From contig CAKOTD010000016.1 in NCBI GenBank assembly GCA_934120015.1, forward strand, positions 1-31,541: a stretch of DNA of 31,541 nt, read 5' to 3'. Shown here piece by piece: positions 23,876-31,541 of the stretch. The stretch comes from an uncultured Bacilli bacterium. GTDB lineage: Bacteria; Bacillota_I; Bacilli_A; RF39; UBA660. The notes under the pieces are model-generated. The model was not told the DNA's origin and searched no databases. It worked only from the letters and a program-made list of their open reading frames with translations. Made by a program: the position numbers and the translations under genes. Positions within the stretch are counted from its first letter, which is position 1. Every line of letters starts with the position of its first letter.

Positions 23876-26476
23876 ATGGATAAAATATATGGATTAACGG
23901 ATAAAGAAGTTATTAATAGTCGTAATAAAAATGGAAGTAATAATATTACAAATAATAAAAAAAATAGCTTTATGAAGCTACTTATTGAGTCATTAGGAGA
24001 TCCTATCATAAAAATTCTTTTAATAGCGCTTGCTATTAAAACTATATTTTTGATACAAAATTTTGATTGGTTTGAAACAGTTGGTATAGCTATAGCTATT
24101 TTTCTGGCATCCTTCATATCCTCTATCTCAGAATATGGTAGTGAAAAGGCTTTTGAAAAATTGCAGGAAGAGTCATCAAAAATAAATTGTCGGGTAAAGA
24201 GAAATGGTAAGGTAATATCAATCCCGATTGAAGAAATAGTTGTTAATGATATTGTTTTGTTATCATCGGGTGATAAAGTGCCAGCGGATGGTAAGATAAT
24301 AGAGGGGAATATTAGTGTAGATGAGTCTGCTCTTAATGGTGAAACTAAAGAGAAACACAAATCTAAATTTGATGATCAAGATGTATATAGAGGAAGTGTT
24401 GTTTATTCAAGTGAAGCTATTATGCTTGTAACTAGTGTTGGAAATAATACTATATATGGTAAAATTGCCCTTGAACTTCAAGAAAAACAGCCGGATAGTC
24501 CTCTTAAAATAAGGCTTAGAAAATTAGCTGAAATAATTAGTAAAATTGGATATATTGGGGCAGGCTTAGTATCATTTTCTTACTTATTTTCAAGTATTGT
24601 TATTTCTAATAATTTTAATATGCCTGCTATAATAGAGACAATTACAAATTTTCAAATAATGATAAAACATATATTGTATGCACTTACTTTAAGTGTCACT
24701 ATAATAGTTGTTGCTGTTCCAGAAGGACTTCCTATGATGATAACATTAGTGTTATCTTCTAATATGAAACGAATGCTAAAAGACAATGTTTTAGTAAGAA
24801 AAATGGTGGGTATAGAAACTGCTGGTAGTTTAAATATCTTATTTACTGATAAAACTGGCACTTTAACTAAAGGAAAATTAGAAGTAGTAGAATTTCAAAC
24901 TGGTGATTTAAAAAGATATCATAGTGATTATGAAATAATGGGTTACCCTAAATTGTATGAACTTGCAAAGTTATCATTTGTATATAATAATGCAAGTATA
25001 TATAATAGACAAAAAGATGAAATAATAGGGGGAAACATAACTGATAGAGCATTATTAAATTTTATTAAGGATGAAAAAAATCCTTATGTAACAATCAGCA
25101 ATGAAGTGCCATTTGATAGTAAAAATAAATATTCAAAAGTAACAGTTAATAACGGTAAGAGAATGGTGCTTATAAAAGGTGCACCAGAAATATTATTAAA
25201 AAGGTGTAAGTATTATTATGATGAATATGGATCAAAAAAATTACTCCTTAATATTAATTCATTAGAGAAGGAAATAGATAATAGGACAAAAAAAGGTATA
25301 AGAGTAATTGCCCTTGCAACTACAGATTTTGAAACTAGATTAGATAATTTAGCTTTGGTTGGACTTGCATACATAAAGGATGAAATTAGAGAGGATGCAA
25401 GAGAAGGTATTGAGTTAGTAAAGAAAGCTCATATTCAAACTGTTATTATAACTGGTGATAATAAGGAAACAGCAATAGCTATTGGAAAAGAAGCTGGTAT
25501 TATTACGAGTGATAGAGATATTGTTTTAACATCAGATGAACTTAAAATGAAAACAGATGAAGAGGTAAAGAAAATAATACCTTATCTTAAAATAGTTGCT
25601 AGATCTCTTCCTCAGGATAAAAGTAGGCTTGTGAAATTGTCACAGGAACTAAATTTAGTGGTTGGTATGACTGGTGATGGAGTAAATGATGCTCCAGCGT
25701 TAAAAAAAGCTGATGTGGGTTTTGCAATGGGTAGTGGAACAGAAGTAGCAAAAGAAGCATCTGACATAGTTATAGTTGATAATAATTTTAAATCAATATC
25801 CCGAGCTATTCTTTTTGGAAGGACTATATTTAAGAGTATTAGAAAATTTATTGTATTTCAGCTTACAGTAAATATATGTGCGGTTAGTTTATCTATAATA
25901 GGCCCATTTATAGGAATAGATACACCAGTAACAGTTATTCAAATGTTATGGATTAATATGGTTATGGATACTCTTGCAGGACTTGCATTTTCCTATGAAC
26001 CTCCGCTCTTAGAGTACATGCAAGAATTTCCTAAGAAAAAAGATGAACCAATAATTAACAAATATATGTGGCATGAAATAATATTTACGGGTGCATATTC
26101 TTCATTATTATGTATTTTGTTTTTGAAGTTGCCGGTTATATCAGATTTATTCAGACCTCACCCATTTAATTTATATCTTATGACAGCATTTTTCGGATTA
26201 TTTATTTTTATTGGTATTTTTAATTGTTTTAATGCAAGAACGCATAGATTAAATTTATTTAGTAATATATTAAAAAACAAAGTATTTATTTTTATAATTT
26301 TATTTATTGCCTTTGTTCAAATAATATTACTATATTATGGTGGTAATATGTTTAGGACAACTGCACTTACTTTTAAAGAATTTATAATAATGATTATATT
26401 TTCACTTACAGTAATACCTGTTGATTTTACAAGGAAAATAATTCTTAGAAAGAATGGGATAAAGGGCGGTGTATAA
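23876..26476 (+). CDS. P-type Ca2+-transporting ATPase (P2, PMCA-like)
   Basis: The ATG at 23876 follows TAGGAGG. The 866-aa protein has an N-terminal cation ATPase region (YGLTDKEV) and the actuator loop DESALNGETKEKHK. The PEGLP motif of transmembrane helix 4 precedes the phosphorylated D325 in TDKTGTLTKG, and the hinge TGDGVNDAPALKKADVGFAMG is intact. About ten transmembrane helices are predicted by eye. The PEGLP motif and the absence of N-terminal metal-binding repeats favour calcium export over copper or zinc. Whether the metal is Ca2+ or Mn2+ cannot be settled by eye. It is a single-gene unit ending before a terminator at 26591. Confidence 0.92.
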   Translation: MDKIYGLTDKEVINSRNKNGSNNITNNKKNSFMKLLIESLGDPIIKILLIALAIKTIFLIQNFDWFETVGIAIAIFLASFISSISEYGSEKAFEKLQEESSKINCRVKRNGKVISIPIEEIVVNDIVLLSSGDKVPADGKIIEGNISVDESALNGETKEKHKSKFDDQDVYRGSVVYSSEAIMLVTSVGNNTIYGKIALELQEKQPDSPLKIRLRKLAEIISKIGYIGAGLVSFSYLFSSIVISNNFNMPAIIETITNFQIMIKHILYALTLSVTIIVVAVPEGLPMMITLVLSSNMKRMLKDNVLVRKMVGIETAGSLNILFTDKTGTLTKGKLEVVEFQTGDLKRYHSDYEIMGYPKLYELAKLSFVYNNASIYNRQKDEIIGGNITDRALLNFIKDEKNPYVTISNEVPFDSKNKYSKVTVNNGKRMVLIKGAPEILLKRCKYYYDEYGSKKLLLNINSLEKEIDNRTKKGIRVIALATTDFETRLDNLALVGLAYIKDEIREDAREGIELVKKAHIQTVIITGDNKETAIAIGKEAGIITSDRDIVLTSDELKMKTDEEVKKIIPYLKIVARSLPQDKSRLVKLSQELNLVVGMTGDGVNDAPALKKADVGFAMGSGTEVAKEASDIVIVDNNFKSISRAILFGRTIFKSIRKFIVFQLTVNICAVSLSIIGPFIGIDTPVTVIQMLWINMVMDTLAGLAFSYEPPLLEYMQEFPKKKDEPIINKYMWHEIIFTGAYSSLLCILFLKLPVISDLFRPHPFNLYLMTAFFGLFIFIGIFNCFNARTHRLNLFSNILKNKVFIFIILFIAFVQIILLYYGGNMFRTTALTFKEFIIMIIFSLTVIPVDFTRKIILRKNGIKGGV

Positions 26477-26590
26477 TTTGATATAAAAAATTGTATATTG
26501 TTAGATGTTAAAAAAGGGGAAAACAAATATTAATTGAAGTAATATTGTGACTACTAATACTATAAAAAATAATGTGTTTTATAATAATTT

Positions 26591-26614
26591 GCTCTCATTT
26601 ATGGGAGCTTTTTT
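26591..26614 (+). terminator. Terminator downstream of the P-type ATPase
   Basis: GCTCTCAT (26591-26598) and ATGGGAGC (26601-26608) pair with one wobble around TT, followed by six T. It lies about 115 nt after the stop. The gap between shows no gene. Confidence 0.85.
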
Positions 26615-26657
26615 GTTTGCCGGTTGTATATTATATAAATTATTTTTATATATTTCA

Positions 26658-26689
26658 TTGAACAATATGGTAAAATGTGGTAATATAAT
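26658..26689 (+). promoter_or_regulatory. Promoter of the LytTR/GHKL operon
   Basis: TTGAAC (26658-26663) is followed by TAATAT (26681-26686, 17 bp spacer) overlapping a TATAAT (26684-26689, 20 bp spacer). Confidence 0.5.
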
Positions 26690-26731
26690 ATTTGAGTGTT
26701 AACTATTAGCAATCAAGAAGAGGCGGTTTAG

Positions 26732-27433
26732 ATGATTAATTTTATAATATGCGATGATAATTTGATGATAACAAAAAATGTGTCTGAAATTATTGATAAA
26801 GTAATGATTAAAAATGATTTACAATATGAAAAGCATATTTTCAATAATTATAATAAGGATTTTCTAAATATTATAAAAAAACCGTTGCTTAATAAAATAT
26901 ATATTTTGGATATTGAAACTCCCGCAGAGTCTGGCATTAATATGGCAAGGAAGATTAGAAAAAATGATATAGATAGTGTAATTATCTTCTTAACGTCACA
27001 TTATGAGCTTGGCTCTGTATTGCTTGAAGATGAAATTATGTTTTTGACATTCATATCGAAGTTTAATAATCAAGAAGCTAGAATTATATCAGCTATTAAT
27101 AAGGCTCTAAAAATGATAGGGCATAAACAGGCAATTAGGTTTGAAGATAGAGGAACTGTGTATACAATTCCACTTAAAGACATTTTGTATATAACTAGAG
27201 ATAGTGTTGATAGAAAAACTATTATTAAAACAGATTATACTGAATTTAAAGTTAACAAGAGTTTTCAAGAAATATTTGGAATGTTAAATAATAGTTTTGT
27301 TCAAACCTATAGATCATGTGCTGCTAATAAAGATAGAATTAGTTCTGTAAACCGTAAAAATAATACAATTGTATTTGATAATGGATTGACTATAGATTTA
27401 TTATCCGATAATTATAAAAAGGAGGTTATATAA
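26732..27433 (+). CDS. AgrA-type LytTR response regulator
   Basis: The 233-aa protein begins IICDDN, the acidic pocket of a receiver domain, with D60 in YILDIETP as the phosphorylated residue and TS plus a later lysine (K of FISKF) completing the site. The C-terminal LytTR domain (residues about 135-230) has ILYITRDSVDRKTII, FVQTYRSCAANKDRI and IVFDNGLTI, fitting the family fold that binds paired 9-bp repeats. It abuts the kinase gene with no gap, as in Agr/Com-type systems. No AgrB or AgrD is nearby. Confidence 0.9.
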   Translation: MINFIICDDNLMITKNVSEIIDKVMIKNDLQYEKHIFNNYNKDFLNIIKKPLLNKIYILDIETPAESGINMARKIRKNDIDSVIIFLTSHYELGSVLLEDEIMFLTFISKFNNQEARIISAINKALKMIGHKQAIRFEDRGTVYTIPLKDILYITRDSVDRKTIIKTDYTEFKVNKSFQEIFGMLNNSFVQTYRSCAANKDRISSVNRKNNTIVFDNGLTIDLLSDNYKKEVI

Positions 27434-28747
27434 ATGAAAATTTCAATATACGAGTTAGTTGGTTCTTCTTTGACTGCATTTGTATGTTTTACATTATTGT
27501 TAATTTTGTGTAATGTTAAAAAATTTTATAATAGTAAAAGGTTTTGGTTATCACTTGTAATTTTGAGTACATATTTATATATATCATTTTTATTAACTGA
27601 TAATGGTATCAAAGCCATAATTCAATTTTTTCTTAATCTAATATTGTGTTATTATGTGCAGGATAATAGAACACCTATGTTAAAAATTATTATCACTGGA
27701 TTTATAGAATGGATTGTTATGTTGTTAATAGATGTTGCTTTATCTTTGATAATTATTAATATTTTTAATATAGATATTTCGATGTTGAAAGAAAATGAAA
27801 TATTGAAGTTTATTTCCAATGCAATTTTATATTTAATTTTACTCCTATTTTTTTCTTTTAAAAAAGTCTTTAAATTTGTAAATATCGTATCAAGTAGTTA
27901 TCAAAAATCAAAGAATAGATATATTTTAATAGTAATTTTTCTTTCCTTTTGCTTGTTTACTATGTCAGTTTATTTTTGTTTGTTTCATTATAATATAACT
28001 TTTTTGCTAATCATCTTGTTTATAATGATAACTACATATTCAGTAATAATTATTGCAACTATAAAAATTATGGAACAACGAAGTAAAATACAAGTTGAGT
28101 ATGACATTCTATTAACTAATTTATCTGAGTATGAAAATTTGCTTGATAAGCAAAGAATATCAAATCATGAGAATAAAAATCAATTGCTAGTAATTAAAGG
28201 TATGGTTGATAAAAATGAAAGTAATGTTTCAGAATATATTAATTCTATAATAGATACTCAATATAAAGATAATGATACATTAATTATTAAAACTAATCGT
28301 ATCCCATCAGGCGGTCTAAAAGGTTTAATTTATTATAAAATGCTAACTATGAAGGAAAAGAAAATTAATGTAAATTTAGAAGTTGATAGAAGCCTTAGGG
28401 ATTTAGACTTTTCTACTATTCCAGTTAAAACTCATCAAGAATTATGTAAGATAGTTGGAGTACTATTAGATAATGCAATACAAGCACTGGAAAATAGTAC
28501 AAATAAGGAAATCAATATTTTTCTTGAGTATGTAGACAATGAATTTATTATTAAAATTTCAAATACATATGATGGTAATATAGATTTAGATAAGATTGAT
28601 AGTGCTGGTTATACTACTAAAGGTAAAGGTCATGGCTACGGATTAAGTTTAGTTAAGAATATAATTAGGGATAATAAAGTTTTTAAAAATGAAAGAGAAG
28701 TTAATGGAAAATTATTTTCACAAATAATAAAATTAAATATGCAATAA
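27434..28747 (+). CDS. AgrC-like GHKL sensor histidine kinase
   Basis: The 437-aa protein has about six transmembrane helices in residues 8-210, the layout of peptide-sensing kinases. A linker leads to the dimerisation helix with likely phospho-acceptor H245 in ISNHENKNQLLVIKG. The GHKL ATPase follows, with the N-box LLDNAIQALEN and the G-box GYTTKGKGHGYGLSLVKNI. The start at 27434 directly follows the regulator stop, with AAAGGAGG inside that gene's end. Such kinases answer secreted peptides. The cognate peptide is not visible here. Confidence 0.9.
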   Translation: MKISIYELVGSSLTAFVCFTLLLILCNVKKFYNSKRFWLSLVILSTYLYISFLLTDNGIKAIIQFFLNLILCYYVQDNRTPMLKIIITGFIEWIVMLLIDVALSLIIINIFNIDISMLKENEILKFISNAILYLILLLFFSFKKVFKFVNIVSSSYQKSKNRYILIVIFLSFCLFTMSVYFCLFHYNITFLLIILFIMITTYSVIIIATIKIMEQRSKIQVEYDILLTNLSEYENLLDKQRISNHENKNQLLVIKGMVDKNESNVSEYINSIIDTQYKDNDTLIIKTNRIPSGGLKGLIYYKMLTMKEKKINVNLEVDRSLRDLDFSTIPVKTHQELCKIVGVLLDNAIQALENSTNKEINIFLEYVDNEFIIKISNTYDGNIDLDKIDSAGYTTKGKGHGYGLSLVKNIIRDNKVFKNEREVNGKLFSQIIKLNMQ

Positions 28748-28801
28748 TATATATAATCTTGCATTTTAAAAATAGGTAAAGAAATTCCTAACTCAATTAA
28801 T

Positions 28802-28830
28802 TTGACAAAATCAACTTTTTGTGGTACTAT
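28802..28830 (+). promoter_or_regulatory. Promoter of the adenylate-forming enzyme gene
   Basis: A perfect TTGACA (28802-28807), 17-bp spacer, and TACTAT (28825-28830). Confidence 0.75.
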
Positions 28831-28885
28831 ATGCCGCAAAAAGGGGAAGTACTTGCATTATAGAGTGATATTAGGGGGATTTTAT

Positions 28886-30706
28886 ATGACTAAAGAGGAA
28901 TTATTAAAAACAAAGCAAGAATTATTAAGATTTGAAGAACTGAAATTAAGTGGATATCCAACGATAGATAAACCATGGACTATAAATTATAATCAAGAAG
29001 AATTAGGAAAAGAAATTCCAAAAAGGACTGTTTATCAAGAGGTTTATAATAACAATTTAGCTTTTCCAAAAGAATTGGCATTAGAATTTTTTGGGAGCAA
29101 TATAACTTATTCAACATTTTTTAAAAATATTGAAGCAACAGCAAAAGCTTTTCAGGAGTATGGGATAAAAAAAGGAGATTTTGCTACCATTTGTGCAGCG
29201 GGAGTTCCAGAGACTGTTTACTCATTTTATGCTTTATCAAAATTAGGCGCAGTTGCTAATATGATTGCTCCACATTTTGAAAAAAAGGATTTAATTGCAA
29301 GGATTAGTGATTGTGAAAGTGATATATTGATAATAATGGATGAGTTTTATCTAGAATTAAAAGATGCAATAAAAAATTCAAGAATAAAAAATATAATTAT
29401 TCTTCCAACTTTGAATTCTTCAATGTTAAGATTCTTTTCTAAAACATATAAACTAGATAGTCATAGTAATGAATTGTATTGGAATCAATTTATTAAAGAT
29501 GGAAAGAATAGAGAAGAAAGTCAAACCGTTCCGTATGAAAAAGATTTACCACTAACCATGGTATATTCAAGTGGAACAACGGGTGCATCTAAGGGTATAT
29601 TATTATCAAATGATAGTTTTCAAAATTCAATTCAATCATATCCGGCATCTGGTGTTGATATTTCAAGGGGTCAAAAATTTTATCAAATTATCCCTCCTTG
29701 GTATTCAACTGGATTAAGTACATCAATACATTTGCCATTGTCTTATGGTACTTCTGTATTTATGGATCCAAGATTTGAAAGAGATATTTTTGTAAAAAAT
29801 ATTGTTAAAGCAAAACCAAATTATTGTGTTGCTCCCACAAGTATGTATGAAGGTTTTTTAGATGAAAAGCTAGTTAAAAATAAAGATTTATCATTTTTTA
29901 ATTACCCCTTCGAAGGTGGAGAACCATTAAGTGATGAAGTTGCAAGTAAAATAGAGGCAGTGTTTAAACAACATGGAAGTGATGCTACATTAAGAGTTGC
30001 TTATGGTCAATGTGAGTGTGGGGCAGCAATAACAACACAAACTCAATTGGCTGAGAGTACAAGAGGATCTGTTGGTATACCATTGCCTGGAATTACAATT
30101 GGTATTTTTGATGATGAGTTTAATGAATTATCTTATTATGAAAGAGGTCAAATTTTAGCAAATACACCATGTAGTATGTTAGGATATTATAAAAATGAAA
30201 AAGCAACGAGAGAATACTTTCATATTGATAAAAATGGTACAAAATGGAATTGTACTGGAGATATTGGATATATTGATGAAAAAGGTAACTTATTTGTTCA
30301 AGGAAGAGCATCTGATTATTCAATAATAAATGGAGAAAAAATTTATAATTTTGATATAGAGACTATTCTAATGGAATTAGATGATGTTAAAATATGTGAT
30401 GTATTAGAATTTGATGATAATGGAACAAAAGAATTGGCTGTACATATAATTTTTACTGAGGAATTTCAGAAATTGATAGAAGAAAATAAAGATTATTTAG
30501 AAAAATACTTATATGATATGCAACAATATATTTATGAAAAAACTAATAATAAAAATATGGTGCCATGTAGGTTTAAAATCAGAAAATCATTTCCATATGC
30601 TAAATCTGGTAAAAGGGATGTTGTGAAAATAAAACAAGAAAGAGATGGATTTGTGATAATTAATAAGTCTATTAATGAAAGTAAACAAAAAAAATTGTCT
30701 CACTAA
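28886..30706 (+). CDS. AMP-dependent synthetase/ligase (class I adenylate-forming enzyme)
   Basis: The ATG at 28886 follows TAGGGGG; earlier in-frame codons lie in the promoter. The 606-aa protein has the phosphate-loop motif YSSGTTGASKG from about residue 227, then the YGQCECGAA adenine-binding region and the CTGDIGYIDEKGNLFVQGR hinge motif. The C-terminal catalytic lysine is in PYAKSGKRDVVKI. It activates a carboxylate as an acyl-adenylate and would transfer it to CoA or a carrier. The acid is unknown; acyl-CoA ligase or amino-acid adenylation are both possible. No carrier protein gene is adjacent. It lies between two sensor kinase genes and has its own promoter and terminator. Confidence 0.85.
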   Translation: MTKEELLKTKQELLRFEELKLSGYPTIDKPWTINYNQEELGKEIPKRTVYQEVYNNNLAFPKELALEFFGSNITYSTFFKNIEATAKAFQEYGIKKGDFATICAAGVPETVYSFYALSKLGAVANMIAPHFEKKDLIARISDCESDILIIMDEFYLELKDAIKNSRIKNIIILPTLNSSMLRFFSKTYKLDSHSNELYWNQFIKDGKNREESQTVPYEKDLPLTMVYSSGTTGASKGILLSNDSFQNSIQSYPASGVDISRGQKFYQIIPPWYSTGLSTSIHLPLSYGTSVFMDPRFERDIFVKNIVKAKPNYCVAPTSMYEGFLDEKLVKNKDLSFFNYPFEGGEPLSDEVASKIEAVFKQHGSDATLRVAYGQCECGAAITTQTQLAESTRGSVGIPLPGITIGIFDDEFNELSYYERGQILANTPCSMLGYYKNEKATREYFHIDKNGTKWNCTGDIGYIDEKGNLFVQGRASDYSIINGEKIYNFDIETILMELDDVKICDVLEFDDNGTKELAVHIIFTEEFQKLIEENKDYLEKYLYDMQQYIYEKTNNKNMVPCRFKIRKSFPYAKSGKRDVVKIKQERDGFVIINKSINESKQKKLSH

Positions 30707-30722
30707 TGAGATAGTTTTTTTT
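30694..30722 (+). terminator. Terminator of the adenylate-forming enzyme gene
   Basis: ATTGTCTCA (30694-30702) pairs with TGAGATAGT (30707-30715, two wobbles) around CTAA, followed by a T-run. The stop codon TAA is in the loop. Confidence 0.8.
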
Positions 30723-30794
30723 GTTTGAAGTAGTTGAAAAGTTGTTAAAATAGTGTATTTATGTGGTAAGATATTAATATAGGAGAGTGAGTTT

Positions 30795-31541
30795 ATGGTT
30801 ATTTCAAATCTTACATGGTTAATAATCTTTAGTTTTGTGTATATCGTTGCCTTGTCCTTTTTATATTTTTCGAAGACAAGATTAGATAATGGAGAAAATA
30901 AAATATATAAATATATTCTTATTACAAATTTAGTTGGATTAGTATTGCAATTTTTATGTGATTTTGTATCTTATAAGTATGATGTAATACCTACCATTAT
31001 CAGTGACTTTATACTACGACTATATTTAGTATATTTTATTATTTTCATATCACTACTAATTTTTTATTTAATAGAAATTTCATTTAAATATAAAAAAATT
31101 GCCAATATAATAACTTTGATAATTGATATATTAATAACTATTGTAGTATTTTTACTTCCATATAATTTACATAGAGATGTTGTTCAAAGGGTTTATTATA
31201 CATATGGGCCAGCGGTTCAAATAATTTTCTCTTTATCTGGTATATTAAGTTTAATCATATTTACAATTCTAATTGTAAAAAGAAAAAATGTAGGTTTAAG
31301 TAAAAAGGTTTTACCAATTTGGTTATATTTATTATTTGGACTAGGTGTTATGGTTATTCAAATGAAACACCCTGAATTAGTAATAACGACTGCAATGGAA
31401 AGTTTAATTTGTTGCTTAATGTATTTTACAATAGAAAATCCTGATTTAAAGATGATAGCAAAATTAGAATTTGCTAAAAATCAAGCAGAAAGAGCCAATC
31501 GTGCTAAAAGTGATTTCTTAAGTAGTATGAGTCATGAAATA
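30795..31541 (+). CDS. Multi-pass histidine kinase, 3' end beyond the window
   Basis: The ATG at 30795 follows AGGAGAG. The frame is open for 249 codons to the last base. About seven hydrophobic helices fill residues 3-205, separated by short loops, without a recognised named sensor domain. A linker helix then enters the HisKA motif ANRAKSDFLSSMSHEI, whose histidine is the phospho-acceptor; the usual RTPLN would follow outside the window. The ATPase domain, and any receiver or output domain, cannot be seen. It is likely a hybrid-type or diguanylate-pathway kinase, but only the first part is here. Confidence 0.8.
   Translation, partial: MVISNLTWLIIFSFVYIVALSFLYFSKTRLDNGENKIYKYILITNLVGLVLQFLCDFVSYKYDVIPTIISDFILRLYLVYFIIFISLLIFYLIEISFKYKKIANIITLIIDILITIVVFLLPYNLHRDVVQRVYYTYGPAVQIIFSLSGILSLIIFTILIVKRKNVGLSKKVLPIWLYLLFGLGVMVIQMKHPELVITTAMESLICCLMYFTIENPDLKMIAKLEFAKNQAERANRAKSDFLSSMSHEI

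Noticed and set aside
23776..24360. 194-codon minus-strand frame over the start of the P-type ATPase
   Set aside because: Overlaps the ATPase start and its ribosome site; the product is a low-complexity hydrophobic shadow.
1..31541. Mycoplasma-type code (TGA as tryptophan)
   Set aside because: TGA ends neuB and lemA exactly where the next genes begin, and tryptophan is encoded by TGG throughout.
1..31541. CRISPR array, tRNA or rRNA genes
   Set aside because: No regularly spaced repeats and no tRNA or rRNA sequence were recognised on inspection.

Overview
The window is very AT-rich DNA from a low-GC Gram-positive bacterium. TGA is used as an ordinary stop (neuB and lemA both end in TGA), so the code is standard and not the Mycoplasma one. 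AGGAGG-type ribosome sites, a valine T-box, a CIRCE operator, a HelD helicase and an Agr-type LytTR/GHKL pair all fit Bacilli or Bacillota. An uncultured gut Bacilli lineage is my inference; no rRNA is present to confirm it.

The left half (about 1-15,900) is accessory. It opens with a small gene whose expected ATG reads ATA, an unrecognised protein built from a duplicated segment, and a DUF6119/TIGR04141-like protein. Next come a structured leader (copy 1), a fragment resembling the RNA polymerase alpha C-terminal domain, and a frameshifted NUDIX gene. A six-gene operon (3717-9821) then encodes sialic acid synthesis and activation (neuC, neuB, neuA) with a GT-B-like glycosyltransferase, a ParB/Srx-like protein and a polysaccharide deacetylase. 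A 13-codon Ile-rich ORF and a hairpin precede it. An unrecognised 170-aa protein, a convergent NUDIX-HelD pair and a radical SAM/SPASM protein follow. Leader copy 2 comes next, upstream of a 2H phosphoesterase and a deleted methyltransferase pseudogene.

The right half (about 15,900-31,541) is housekeeping and signalling: valS under a T-box, a membrane-anchored nuclease, htpG under CIRCE followed by hsp20, lemA-htpX, a small conserved-looking protein, and a Ca2+-type P-ATPase. An Agr-like response regulator and kinase, an adenylate-forming enzyme, and the first 249 codons of another histidine kinase complete it.

The strongest candidate for something undescribed is the pair of leader RNAs. Their 82-nt core (2740-2821 and 14548-14629) differs at only two bases although the sites are 12 kb apart and the downstream genes are unrelated. 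Each has its own promoter, a helix that varies in a pair-preserving way, a fixed hairpin and a strong intrinsic terminator just before a ribosome-binding site. They look like copies of one cis-acting regulatory RNA.
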